Assembly: GCA_011033025.1 (NCBI GenBank)
Contig: WFMF01000460.1
Location: 1-64,000 of the forward strand
Length of the DNA: 64,000 bases
Reading direction: 5' to 3'
DNA from: Beroe forskalii
Taxonomy: Eukaryota; Ctenophora; Nuda; Beroida; Beroidae
The position numbers were made by a program, and so were the translations under genes. Of this stretch, positions 54,201 to 64,000 are shown one piece after another. The notes under the pieces are model-generated. The model was not told where the DNA came from, did no database searches, and saw only the letters and a program-made list of their open reading frames with translations. Each line of letters opens with the position of its first letter. Positions within the stretch are counted from its first letter, which is position 1.

Positions 54201-57200
54201 ACTAGTCAGGGACAAACATTAGTCATAAACACAATAAAGGAAGCTAATGAGGATGTACAAAACCATTTGAATAATCTGCAAAAAGAGATCATCACAAATA
54301 GATACTTTTCATCATTTATGTCAGTGCATGTGTTTGAAAGCGAATTTGAATTTTACATGCAATTTGAGAATCGTGAAAAGGCTATGGGAGAATTTCTGAA
54401 TTACTTCAATTTAAATGAGAAGGATTTTGATCTTACGAAGAACGCAATAAAAAGTGCAATTCTTGAAGATGATGGCTCTTTCATCACTGCTGTGATGGAC
54501 CAAAGTAAGCATTCAGGTTGTACAGAATCCTACTCAAGGCGCATTGAGGAAACTTGGGATGAATTATTCCAACTTGACTTATCGCTTTCTATTATAGAAG
54601 CAGAAGTCAGATCATATGAAGTGAAGTCGTCTCAGGACAAAGAATTTCCTGAAGGTAAATTAAAAGAACTCAACAGTGACATTGACATGAGGACCCTGCT
54701 CTATAAAAATGTCTATAACAATGGAGGCTGTCCGGAATTCTCCTTGTCTTATGTAGTCGGGGGCGGTTGCAAAGCATCAACAACATACCGTGGTCAAGTA
54801 GATATTCCAATACAATGCTCGGACCCAACGAAATCTTTGGTACTTATATCGACTGGAGAAAGTGTTTCCCATATAAGTTGTCTGGGAAGTGGTTCATGGT
54901 CAGTGGATGTTAGCAGACTGAAGTGCTTGTCGAAGTGCACTTTTGGGGGAAGAAATGTACAGTGTTGGGGAAACAAGACCACTAGGAAACCCCCATAGAG
55001 GATATCAATGGGAAAATAATGCAACCGACAGCACTTGCCAATTAAACGGGGCTCCCTCTACAAAAGGTAGCAGTTAACTTTATTTTTGTTTAGCTGATCT
55101 GTAGAGTCATAGAAATAGCTACAAGATTATATAAGGTATTAACGGAGCTCGTTTGTACATGTTTCCCTGTGGTTGAAATATTTGGCAATCACTCTTAAGT
55201 AGCTTTTGGTGAAATGAATTCATAAATTTCGTAGTTCTGCTTGAATATGGAAAAAGAATCTTAATATGAAGTTAGTTTAATTGACGTTTAGTTCAACCTA
55301 AGGGCATCCCAATCATTTTAACTCTAACCGTAAGATTGCATTTAATGTATTGGAGTCAAATGCATCTAGGATCATGAGGCAAATCTTGTGTAACCACCTC
55401 AACTGCACATCCATGTAATGGGAAGAGTTTATTTTACATGGCTTGAAACATCTGTTTCCTATGCAGTTTAAATGGCAAATTTTCATGAGAGTATAACCAC
55501 CCATCATAACCACCCATCATATCATTTCTATTACTCTATTAGATTGAGGTTATCACTTATCACTCTCGAGGGTGGATCCTAGTACTAAACACTTGCCTCA
55601 TGAATTATCAGCATGGGCGTTGCCTGGTGTTGATGTCAGCCAGGCAAAGCAGCTGGTGCCAGCTGAATGGGACATGCACAATTGATCAGAAGCGGGTCTA
55701 TCCTTGATAGACAATATGATTTATATGAACTTGTACTCTTGTAATTGTAAAGATAAATCAGAGCTTTCTTTTCAGCCCTCTCATTCCTCACTAAATCATT
55801 ACAGAACACTCTATTAAATGATTGCAGGCGCCTGGACTGATGTTAGACAGATTGATATCAACGAGTGTGAAGTACAAGGTTTTTGTGGGGCTGGAGGTGA
55901 AAATTGTGAGAATCAGCCTGGTGGATTCAGATGCTCTTGCAGCAAAGGGTAAATTCTTTCTCATTCAACTATTCAAACCAGCTTGCCTTTTTCTAATTTG
56001 ACTTGGTTAATGCCGCAGTTATCAGATTAGCATTCAGTTATCAGATTAGCATTTATATTACGTGTGTACTTTGCTTGTCTCGCTTATCACGCTTATCTCT
56101 TGCAAGTTGCAGCTTTGTTAAGTGCGGTATACACAGTGTACTACACAGCGTATACCGATGTATGAGCCACCACCTGATTGCTACGAGAGTGCGGGGAGCT
56201 TCATCACACAATGGATGCAGAAGGCATGCTTTCCCTTCAGTCACAAAGTGAAGCCCTGGGAGGATCAAGCGAGAGATCACGTCCATGAACACGTTGTAAA
56301 TCGTTGCTTTACCAAAGATCAGCTCACAAGGGAGTTTAGCAATGCTTGGGTTCATGTTGTGAATCAAAACATTTTGATCAAGAAGTTGACTGAGGAGAAC
56401 AAAAAGCTTTCGGAAAAGTTAATCAAAGACCACGAGGAAGTCATCGAGCTCCATCGAGAAATTAAGACAATTAGAGAGCAGGAGATCGAGGGGCTAAAGT
56501 CAGTTGTGGAAACGGCAGTGGATACTTCAGTGAAGAAATCTTACAGCGAGGCTGCATCATCGAACAAGACTGCATGTGCCGCCCCTCAGCCACCTCTGAC
56601 TGTACAGGTGATGAGGAAGGTGGTACAGGACGCTTCAGAGGCTGAACAGAGAGAGAAGAATTTGGTGTTGTTGGACTGACCGAATCTTCAGACGAGGACG
56701 TAAAAGGCCAGGTCAGTGAAATCCTGGAAGCTGTGGGCGAGAAACCAACATTTCAAGCAGAAAGAATTGGGAGAGTGAGGGAGGGTGCATCGAGACCTGT
56801 GCTCGTGAAGCTGAAGAGTGGGACAGTGGCGGCTGGTATCAGGAGGAAGGCGGGCCGGCTGAAGAAGACAGAGTCGTTCAAGTCGGTGTTCATATGCCCT
56901 GAAAGGACTATGATGCAGAGGAAGAAGCACAAGGAGTGCGTGGCGGAACTTCGAAGGCGCTGTGCTGAGCAACCCGACAGAGCTCACGTCATCAGGGAGG
57001 GGGTCGTGGTTACCATGGACAGGGACAGAAGGGGTGGCGAGGATGGGCGAGATACATAATTTATGCATGTTTTGTATTTGCATGAGGAGGACAGTTATCA
57101 ATTTCTACCACACAGGAATTTATTTTTCTCGTTATTTTTAACATGATGTGATTGTGGAGTGGCAGTTATATCTGCATTTTATCTATATCATTATTTAATA

Positions 57201-60200
57201 TGTTGATATTACATTTCGGCACATTGCCAGCCCCACCGTGGGTTTTCAATCATGTGTTTTATTGATCGATCCATGTGTATACATAATATTATAGATTGAA
57301 CTTTCAGGTATGAAATTGACCCACGAACAGGAAAATGCAAAGACAGGAATGAGTGTTCCGTGGGAAGATTAGGATATGATCTAGGTGAGATCACTTAACT
57401 ATTCGACTAAGGAGACTTATTGGGACATCTGATTATATATTGTGGTTTTGATAAATGTATTTGGTATATTATGATATATCTGGTAGATGACACAGGAAAA
57501 CCTAAATAGATAATGTTTGGCAAGATGTTACGTGATATTCACCTCAATTGTCTTCAATTTGTACGTACATATATAAATTTGCATCAAGTGCAGCTATCTA
57601 CTATTGAAAGTTTGAAAATGATAATTGATTCAAGATCTCATGTTATCATTGCATTTACACTTCTTGTAGCCATATAGATAGGGAATTTGCGCAAACTCTC
57701 AAATTCCAGGTGCTTGGAGCCACATTTGGGGGTTGCTCAAACTTTGAGGGTGGATACTCCTGTACTTGTTACACAGGTGCTTACAATAACGGTACTAGTC
57801 ATCAGTGTACCGCATGTAACTGTGCTGAAGCAGGGCTCGATCCTCGACAGGTTGGACTTTTACCTTTAGGGATCGTTCACATATGACGTTATCCAATTTC
57901 GCCCGATATTAACCCCCTCGTAACCAAGTTTTCAGTAGTTTTATTTGTTACAATAACATGTAACGTAATCATTTGGAACCCCCTCACCCTAGGTGATTAA
58001 ATAATATTATGTGAACAATCCTTTATTATTATTATTACTTTATCAATATTACTAAGTAGGTTTCCGGATGTGATTATTGATATTACTTGTTAAAAGTTTT
58101 CCACACAATTCTAATTCTGCCCAATGACTGGAGGTTCACTTACTCGCTTACCGGCTAGCATGTGGTACTTCAGTGGTATCGGAAGTCAACCGGTTTTCAA
58201 TCAAATCAAAACTCTATAAACCTCTTCTTTTCGGCACCACAGGTGCATGTATCTGCAAACCTAACTCGAAGGTCGGTGGTGAGAGGTGTGACAGGTGCCT
58301 GCCTGGCTACGCGAACTGGCCACACTGCAGTAGCTGTGCTGCAGGGTACTACATGGGTGCAAACAACGAGTGTACGCTCTGCGACTGTGCAGAAGAGGGT
58401 GTCTCACCTCAGATCTGTAACCCAGTGTCAGGGGCTTGCGAGTGCAAGTCTGAAAGGGTTGGTGGGGTGCGGTGTGATGAGTGCTCGCCAGACTACAAGA
58501 ATTTCCCTGTGTGCGAGGAGAACCCAAAGAATGCAACTCTTGGAGCTTTGGAGAGTGGGGAATATGGAGTGAGTGGAGTTCATCTTACGGTTGCGGATCA
58601 GATAACAGGAAATAGTAAGTAACTGATTCCCTGACGAATATTCGTTTTGGAAATGACTCCCCCAAACATTAACCTTATTATACTTACCCTTATTCTAAGC
58701 CGAAACCCTAACTCCAACCTAAACTCAGGGCCGAAGGGGTAGAATCGGCCGCATGTAGGGGGAGTTTGTTCGCTCACCAGTCAAAACCATACACTCATAC
58801 TGGTTGACAAGGTACAAGTTTATGGCAGTGGCAATAAAGCTTATAATTAGGGCAAGATTTTCAAGATTACAAGGTTTAAATTAAATATTTTTCTATCGCA
58901 TATGCTTTTATATAGCCAACTTTTTTTTAATTCGGGCGTATTTAAGGAGGGATCAACACCCACTTCATCATTAGACATTTTTACAGCGAGCTAGCTACTA
59001 CAAACTTACAAAAGAATTTGGTCTGCTCATTGACCAAAAAATTTTTTGAAGTGCCCCTCCAGTAGTCTTATGATATCACTGCATATTAGCTTAATAATTA
59101 CTTTGTTCTTTCGCCAGCGCATTCACGTCTGAAAGAATTTGGAAATGAATGTAGGAGACGATTACTTAGCTAGCATATAGTTAGTTTCTTACCTTCTTAC
59201 TTAGGATATGGCCTCACATGGCTATTGTTGAACCTACTTATGCTATCAAAAGTCAAAACCCGCGTCAAATGGTTGGTACATTTCCGGCAATCCTGGCCTA
59301 CTCGTATCCAAGAATCGTGTCTCCATGATTATCATTTATCAGCCCTGAACTCCCTCTTATCAATACTTTAATAACATGAAAAAGTTACGTGTTTTGGACG
59401 CACAATGAAACAGCATAGATTATAGGTAGTACTTTCGTTATTACATCGTTAGCCCATAATTGGAGGGAATAAATTAGTATCAATATAATAGCAATCAACA
59501 ATAAATTGTCAACATACTACAAACTTATAGTTACTGAGAGAATAAATTACAAAAAAATCTAACAATTCAACAAGACCAATGGAAAACACTAAAATTATCT
59601 TACAACTACAATCCTATTTAAACCCCAAATTCTAGTCCTAAATTTCTGAATGCATTTATTCTCTTGGGCGATCTAATTCTATTGGCCTAACCTTCTTTAC
59701 AATACCTAGTTTAATAACATGAAGGTATTATTGCAGCATCACCAAGGAGAGAAAACGCTCACGTAGTTGTGTTGGCAGCACGGCAAACAGATTTGGCTTA
59801 GGGTGTAGCTTTTACCAGACAAATCAAACAGAATACAAGAATGTATTTGCTTGCGCGTAAGTTTTTCAACTCCCGGTTTTCTATTGAGTGTGTGGCTATT
59901 GACCGCCAATTATAAGACTGTCGTTGCATAATAACCTGATTAATGCACGGTCACTTTTCATTAATTGGAGACATTTGTTATATAAATATGATTACAGATA
60001 TCATTCAAAATTTCAAATCGAATATATTAATTCATTTACTTGATTTTTCAGTCAAATCAGGGGGTTTGTGGTCAAGACAAGCACCAGAAGCAATGCAGGG
60101 ACGGACGGAAATATACAATTTGAAGTAGTACAGGTAAATGCTTAATAAAGGGAGGGAGAATTTGGCCAATGCGGACGTTCATGGACATGGGGGAGGCGTA

Positions 60201-61469
60201 GGATGCTATCAACAAATAATCAAATTTATCAGTCCATCATCGCCCTTTCTTTAGTACGAATACAGTACCGTATATCAAAATAATATTAATCAAAACAGAA
60301 CCCAACAAAATATCTGTATGATAAGTTTTCTTTATGAAAGGATTAGAAAGACCCGGTCAAGCAAAGTGGTGCCTGGTAAGGGGTTCTACTAGCTAGAAGT
60401 GCAGCCGGGTGGGTCCCAGCGCAAATGGAGGGTTGCCATCACATCCCGAAAGGGATGGCTATGGTCAGTGGATTTTGGAAGAATAAATAAATAAAAAAGA
60501 AAAAAAGCAAAGTGGGACTGATCGGCTGAACCAGACGCATTCAACATGGTCATATTTATGCTGGGGCAACCAAAAATGAATCGGTCACAAAAACATTGAG
60601 GTCTGGGTCAGTGGGTTATATGTACTCTGAAACAATCTGGACTCGACTCTGCCCCAATTATACGTCTGTGTTCGCTCTAAAGCTCTAAGAATGCGGTCTA
60701 GCATTATCCATCTTATCAGCAGTCCAAAACACGAATAGATAAAGATAAGGTGTTGTTTCTAGTCTAAATATGTCTTAAATTTAACGCTGTGCCCTTCATT
60801 TATTGTCGAAAAATCCTGCTGTCTAGGCCCAAGTTGAGCTTTGATTGCGGGAGGGGGGAAGAAGTTGAACTGCCCAACCCTCTTGAAGAGAATATTCGTA
60901 ATTTCGTAATCATGTCATGAAAAAATGACAGTGTAGTACGTGAATAGGTACTGAATATTGATTACTGTAAATTTCAACTTTGGAATATTTCGATGAAAGT
61001 ATTGCGGAAAGTTTTGAAAAATATTGCTGAAAAGTGTCACTGAAAAAGGTTGCTTTTGAGTTGGTTTTCTAAAAATCTTGCCAAAAATACCGAGAATTTG
61101 TGACAAAAAATACTTCGATATACTCATGATACCGGTACAATGTTTCAGAACGGCAGAAGTTGCAGAACCCGAGATCTGGTGGAATCTCCATCAAAGGATA
61201 CATGGTACTACATGACGAGAACAAAATATTCCGTAGCTTTTTCCTCGTGCTACCCTTTCAGAATCGATGTAGATCAAGATGAACCAAAAGGAATCAAACT
61301 AAATCTCTACTCCAGCTCCGGAAATGACATGTACGTTAAGTATGTGAGAATTACCTACTTTGATGAAGGTGGTGTTTTACAAAGTTATACATATTTGGAG
61401 CCGGATGGAGATCTCAAAATGGATAAAGATCACCCATACAAATGTTTGTACTTTGTTGGAAAAAGATGA
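47084..61469 (+). CDS. secreted multidomain cephalotoxin-like protein, interrupted gene
   Basis: Nine candidate exons: 47084-48295, 51315-55066 (with a 1.7 kb insertion), 55828-55948, 57308-57384, ~57720-57850, 58243-58614, 59737-59856, 60052-60133, 61149-61469. Order of modules: signal peptide (1-27), helical region with hydrophobic segment (183-207) and charged helix, EGF-like, long helical region, sushi/CCP, calcium-binding-type EGF (DINEC), a second EGF, two laminin-type EGF units, and a C-terminal PLAT-like domain (TSTRSNAGTDGNI). Similarity to SE-cephalotoxin-like proteins is from memory of the overall layout and is tentative. Phases match for exons 1-4 and 7-9; the 57.7-59.8 kb junctions do not all fit, so small exons may be missed. 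As assembled it is broken by a transposon and a frameshift. Confidence 0.72.
48306..50057 (+). mobile_element. family E repeat in intron 1, split by a Helitron
   Basis: Starts TTTTTTCCCTCCCC ten bases after the splice donor and ends GCAGGCGCAATTCTTG. Sequence either side of 48647-49460 matches continuous sequence at 2085-2130 in the copy at 1735. Confidence 0.75.
48647..49460 (-). mobile_element. non-autonomous Helitron, family B, inside family E
   Basis: On the minus strand TCTTATATAATTTCG to a hairpin plus CTAG then T. The copy of family E at 2085-2130 lacks it. Confidence 0.76.
50354..51260 (-). mobile_element. Helitron-like repeat, family D (5' end not placed)
   Basis: The plus strand opens with a hairpin CTAGAAGGCCC-GTT-GGGCC and is preceded by A. 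A segment at 51050-51115 (CACTCGGCGCTGCTACGCAG) is shared with family B. The inner end is uncertain. Confidence 0.45.
50655..50735 (+). tRNA. degenerate tRNA-like sequence (pseudogene or SINE head)
   Basis: A box-A-like TGGCCGACTGG (50662-50672) and a box-B-like GGTTCGAATGA (50705-50715) are spaced as in a Leu/Ser-type tRNA, and the start GCCGTGATGGCC is tRNA-like. The 3' acceptor strand does not pair, so it is not a functional tRNA. Confidence 0.4.
51315..52302 (+). CDS. cephalotoxin-like gene exon 2, part before the transposon
   Basis: Acceptor AAAAACAG, phase 0 after exon 1. It starts RMANYIRDNQKLKIQDLKLK, then a mixed helical region, an EGF-like segment (CNQEHGERRY to CVCRMGYGGDDC) and a helix ending EEIHDTQ. 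The transposon starts at 52303, right after one copy of its target duplication. Confidence 0.82.
52485..52865. repeat. 19-bp minisatellite AGGAAATCTTCCCAGTGGT
   Basis: About twenty nearly identical units. The three long minus-strand frames here are artefacts of the repeat. Confidence 0.92.
52930..53800. repeat. satellite array, second location
   Basis: Units with AATTTTCGCCTGCGGCGG, GAGGCAGATT and TTAGACACAGCCACAGG boxes, as at 13270-14390. Confidence 0.87.
54035..55066 (+). CDS. cephalotoxin-like gene exon 2, part after the transposon, with a frameshift
   Basis: Continues the interrupted frame through a long helical region and a sushi/CCP-like domain (Cys pairs around 54730-54930). A stop at 54996 follows a run of five C (about 54989-54993). 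The next frame stays open to a donor AAAAG|GTAGCA at 55066/55067 and gives the correct phase for the next exon. That fits a one-base insertion or a base-calling error. Confidence 0.75.
55067..55827. other. intron, nothing recognised
   Basis: AT-rich sequence without repeats or frames of note. Confidence 0.6.
55828..55948 (+). CDS. calcium-binding-type EGF exon
   Basis: Acceptor GATTGCAG, donor GTAAAT. It has DINECEVQGFCGAGGENC and GGFRCSCSKG, the DxNEC ... GFRCxC pattern of EGF-CA domains. Confidence 0.85.
56118..57058 (+). pseudogene. LINE ORF1-type protein, frameshifted, in an intron
   Basis: The first frame (to 56679) gives a coiled coil (LTEENKKLSEKLIKDHEEVI). The second (to 57058) gives the RRM-like and C-terminal part (RIGRVREGASRPVLVKLKSG, FKSVFICPERTMMQRK). 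This is the layout of ORF1 proteins of L1/CR1-type LINEs. A one-base deletion near 56670 joins them. No reverse transcriptase follows. Confidence 0.72.
57308..57384 (+). CDS. cephalotoxin-like gene, small EGF-region exon
   Basis: Acceptor CTTTCAG, donor GTGAGA. It encodes GYEIDPRTGKCKDRNECSVG, ending one EGF and starting the next. Entry phase matches the exon ending at 55948. Confidence 0.8.
57720..57850 (+). CDS. cephalotoxin-like gene, EGF and laminin-EGF start
   Basis: Reads GGCSNFEGGYSCTCYTGAYN then CNCAEAGLDPRQ. An acceptor at 57719 keeps the phase; one at 57709 looks stronger but would shift it. Donor GTTGGA. Confidence 0.65.
58243..58614 (+). CDS. laminin-type EGF exon
   Basis: Two laminin-EGF-like units (ACICKPNSKVGGERCDRCLP and ACECKSERVGGVRCDECSP). 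Acceptor ACCACAG, donor GTAAGT. Its entry phase does not fit the previous exon, so a small exon is probably missed. Confidence 0.78.
58615..59736. other. intron, nothing recognised
   Basis: AT-rich, no repeats of note. A missed exon is possible because the phases of its neighbours disagree. Confidence 0.5.
59737..59856 (+). CDS. cephalotoxin-like gene exon
   Basis: Only one frame is open: CVGSTANRFGLGCSFYQTNQ, with acceptor TATTGCAG and donor GTAAGT. Exit phase matches the next exon. Confidence 0.62.
60052..60133 (+). CDS. cephalotoxin-like gene exon, start of PLAT-like domain
   Basis: Acceptor TTTTTCAG, donor GTAAAT. It encodes VVKTSTRSNAGTDGNIQFEV, a pattern like the first strands of PLAT/LH2 domains (AGTDxxI). 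Confidence 0.75.
60134..61148. other. intron with a possible retroposon tail
   Basis: At 60390-60500, GGGTTGCCATCACATCC and a GAATAAATAAATAAAA tail resemble the 3' end of a retroposon. The rest is AT-rich. Confidence 0.4.
61149..61469 (+). CDS. cephalotoxin-like gene terminal exon
   Basis: Acceptor TGTTTCAG, phase 0. About 106 codons with beta-strand-like stretches (GIKLNLYSSSGNDMYVKYVR), completing the PLAT-like domain. Stop TGA at 61467-61469. Confidence 0.78.
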   Translation, partial: NGRSCRTRDLVESPSKDTWYYMTRTKYSVAFSSCYPFRIDVDQDEPKGIKLNLYSSSGNDMYVKYVRITYFDEGGVLQSYTYLEPDGDLKMDKDHPYKCLYFVGKR

Positions 61470-62289
61470 AAGAGATTAATGTGGCATTTGTACAGCTGTA
61501 GTGGTTATTTATTCTTGCAGCGATGCAGCTTTAGCACAGTTGCATCGCCAGGAGCCACGTTGACCAATTTAATTATAAACTAGGGGAGGGGGCAACGCTC
61601 TTTTAAGTTTTAGGCTCCACTTTCTAGGGCCCTTATCAGATTTTCTATATTCTCGGAGACTAAAAGGGCGTTCCCTCCCTTAATTTTATATTTGAACTTG
61701 TGCATTGCCTAAAATCCAATTTAAACCTTAAAACTCATGTGTAACTGTTTCATAATGATTCCCAGATATTAATTGGTCAACGATTGCTTTCAATAATCAA
61801 AGAAGACTGAGGGAGGGAGGGAGGGAGGAAGGAAGGGAGGGAGGGAGGGGTTTCAATTTCAAAAGTTCAAATGAATACGTCAAATCTTACTATCTTATTC
61901 AAAGCAAAAATTCAACTTCTGTGTACCATGTCCAACAGAGAAAGCCTTAACACGTTTTAGGGCACTATGATTGATTAAAAACGCCCGGTGGGCGCTGGCA
62001 TGTGCCTAAATAAATGAATGAAAAAGTACAGTATCAAATGAAAAAGATCCCTCCACGAGGGCACTCCACACATTGAGTGAAAAGGAAAGTGACTCGTCGC
62101 CAGTCTCAAAAAATGAAAATCAGTGGTTCGTTTTGCGAGGTCCATAAACCTGTCTGCGCGACCAACGCCTGATTATTAACCCAGCATGCCTTTAACGACG
62201 CTATTGACTTCTCACTCCACAATTGAAAACTCTGCTCGCACTATGATCAAAACGTTACAAATCACGTTTTCTCCCTGCTGTTCACTGTT
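61470..62289. other. intergenic, GGGA microsatellite
   Basis: Contains (GGGA)n/(GGAA)n at about 61810-61850. No gene is seen. Confidence 0.6.
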
Positions 62290-62590
62290 CCGTAGTGTAT
62301 GTAATGTCTCTTGTCCGGCTCTGCAGCCCTCTTCCTCTTGAGGTCCTCAACAAGACTTCGGTACTCTGCCCTCTGTTAGAAAGACCTGTCTGCTGAGAGG
62401 AGAACTGACTTGAACTTTTCACTTCCCCCAAGCCTCCGAGACTTCGACAAAATCTGGGCCACGTTCAAGGTGACCTTAACAGGCCGAGGCCTACCGTCCT
62501 TACTCTTACCAAATATGGAAAATTCCATCTTCGGCTTTTCATCTTCGGCTTTCCATCTTCGGCTTTCCATCTTCGGCTTTACATCGGCTT
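62290..62590 (-). pseudogene. LINE ORF1 fragment
   Basis: The minus strand reads RPRPVKVTLNVAQILSKSRR and FKSVLLSADRSF, then in the neighbouring frame EYRSLVEDLKRKRAAEP. This is the C-terminal half of an ORF1 protein like that at 56118. A CTTCGGCTTT(T/C)CAT repeat lies at 62530-62590. Confidence 0.65.
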
Positions 62591-62864
62591 TATTCGGGAA
62601 TCAAGGACTCTTTACTCTTCTGAATCTGCTTACAAATCCATGAATATGATATGGTGATGAAATCATCACTTACAGTCACAGCTCAGTAAAACATGATTCT
62701 TCAGTCTGTTCTTCCTCTTGGCACTTGCAGATTCAGGTCAGACGACGTTTGACAACATGATTACGCATTAGCTAGTGCTTTGAAGGTTCAGATTATGCTA
62801 TGGCATTGTATTGGGTTATGTTTGGGATAGGGCTAGGATTATGGTAATGGTTAGGTTTAGGGTG

Positions 62865-63670
62865 CAATGAGACACAGTGTCACAGCACCGGGGACACAAT
62901 GTCACAGCACTGGGACACAGTGTCACAGCATTGGGACACAGTGTCACAGCACTGGGACACAGTGTCACAGCACTGGGACACAGTGTCACAGCACTGGGAC
63001 ACAGTGTCACAGCACTGGGACACAGTGTCACAGCACTGGGACACAGTGTCACAGCACTGTTACACTGTGTCACAGCACTGTTACACTGTGTCACAGCACT
63101 GTTACACTGTGTCACAGCACTGTGACACAGTGTTAGAGCACTGGGACACAGTGTCACAGCACTGGGACACAGTGTCACAGCACTGGGACACAGTGTCACA
63201 GCACTGGGACACAGTGTCACAGCACTGGGACACAGTGTCACAGCACTGGGACACAGTGTCACAGCACTGGGACACAGTGTCACAGCACTGGGACACAGTG
63301 TCACAGCACTGGGACACAGTGTCACAGCACTGGGACACAGTGTCACAGCACTGGGACACAGTGTCAAAGCACTGGAACACAGTGTCACAGCACTGTTACA
63401 CTGTGTCGCAGCACTGTGAGACAGCACTGTGATACAGCACTGTGACACAGTGCCACAGCACTGTTACACTGTGATACAGGACTGTGACACAGTGTCGCAG
63501 CACTGGGACACAGTGTCACAGCACTGGGACACAGTGTCACAGCACTGGAACACAGTGTCACAGCACTGTTACACTGTGTCGCAGCACTGTGAGACAGCAC
63601 TGTGATACAGCACTGTGACACAGTGCCACAGCACTGTTACACTGTGATACAGCACTGTGACACAGCATAC
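62865..63670. repeat. 21-bp minisatellite, GGGACACAGTGTCACAGCAC
   Basis: Nearly forty units with an internal palindrome GACACAGTGTC. The unit length is divisible by three, so long frames run on both strands. They are artefacts. Confidence 0.95.
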
Positions 63671-63839
63671 CTCGAAAAAATATTTTTTTGCATGTATCCT
63701 GAGTTTGAAATCACAAAACTGCATATTTTTTGCGCAGGCAAATTCTGATTTCATATAAAACAAAAATTATTCACAGGTGCACGAAATCAAAATTTCCTCT
63801 CAGCAGCATCCTAAAAGCTGCCTGCACGTTGAGTTGATT

Positions 63840-64000
63840 TCTAATAAGTGGAACAGGGGTCTGGGGGCGGCAGCCCCCAGAAGCCAGACGTTTTCTACAA
63901 ATAAATTTGCCGCCTCAATAGGATTTTAACTCTTAATTCTGTCCTGTAAGTTGAGTCGATTGATAACATGTGAAGCAGGGGTCTGGGGCGGCAGCCCCCA
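63840..64000. repeat. dispersed repeat with GGGGCGGCAGCCCCCA hairpin, cut by window end
   Basis: GGTCTGGGGGCGGCAGCCCC followed by AGACGTTTTC matches blocks near 3370-3410, 3530-3570, 4390 and 45915. AATAGGATTTTAACTCTTA also matches about 4480 and 45830. Confidence 0.6.

Noticed and set aside
62816..63448. Long frames on both strands (up to 210 codons)
   Set aside because: They are translations of the 21-bp minisatellite, whose length is divisible by three.

Overview
This is a 64 kb piece of an animal nuclear genome. The evidence is GT-AG introns with consistent phases, EGF, laminin-EGF and sushi extracellular modules, and dense eukaryotic transposons (Helitrons, a FLYWCH Mutator-like element, TA and TTAA MITEs, LINE ORF1). 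A marine invertebrate such as a cnidarian would fit, but I cannot name a taxon.

Layout. (1) 1-8611: left arm of a large inverted duplication, mostly repeats. Its last kilobase holds the first UTP20 exons seen here. (2) 7965-37427 (+): the C-terminal two thirds of UTP20, a HEAT-repeat ribosome-biogenesis factor, in 13 exons whose phases all agree. Upstream exons must lie left of the window. Two intronless genes sit antisense in its introns: a secreted protein with two VMO-I-like beta-prism cassettes (19928-21715, -) and a type-B carboxylesterase (24664-26517, -). A third intron holds a 4.9 kb Mutator-like transposon (29790-34682) with other elements nested inside. (3) 37428-39267: intergenic, with one MITE. 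(4) 39268-47093: right arm, the reverse complement of 1-8611. It carries decayed copies of UTP20 exons and its own insertions. (5) 47084-61469 (+): a multi-exon secreted protein resembling cephalotoxin-like proteins. Its second exon is interrupted by a 1.7 kb transposon and a one-base frameshift. (6) 61470-64000: intergenic, with a LINE fragment, a 21-bp minisatellite and the edge of another repeat.

Relationships. UTP20 acts in the nucleolus. The genes nested in or flanking it encode predicted secreted proteins and have no evident pathway link to it. The inverted duplication ties the two ends together: positions 17 to 1 (-) are the first codons of a second copy of the 47084 gene, running out of the window. 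The two arms act as internal controls. Several insertions present in one arm are missing from the other, which gives empty sites and target duplications for Helitrons and an 8-bp-TSD family. Three UTP20 exon borders are fused to minisatellites, two of them built from the splice site itself. Parts of the right arm (about 39.3-40.3 and 42.2-42.7 kb) differ mainly by homopolymer-type changes, so poor base calling or collapsed haplotypes must be considered there.
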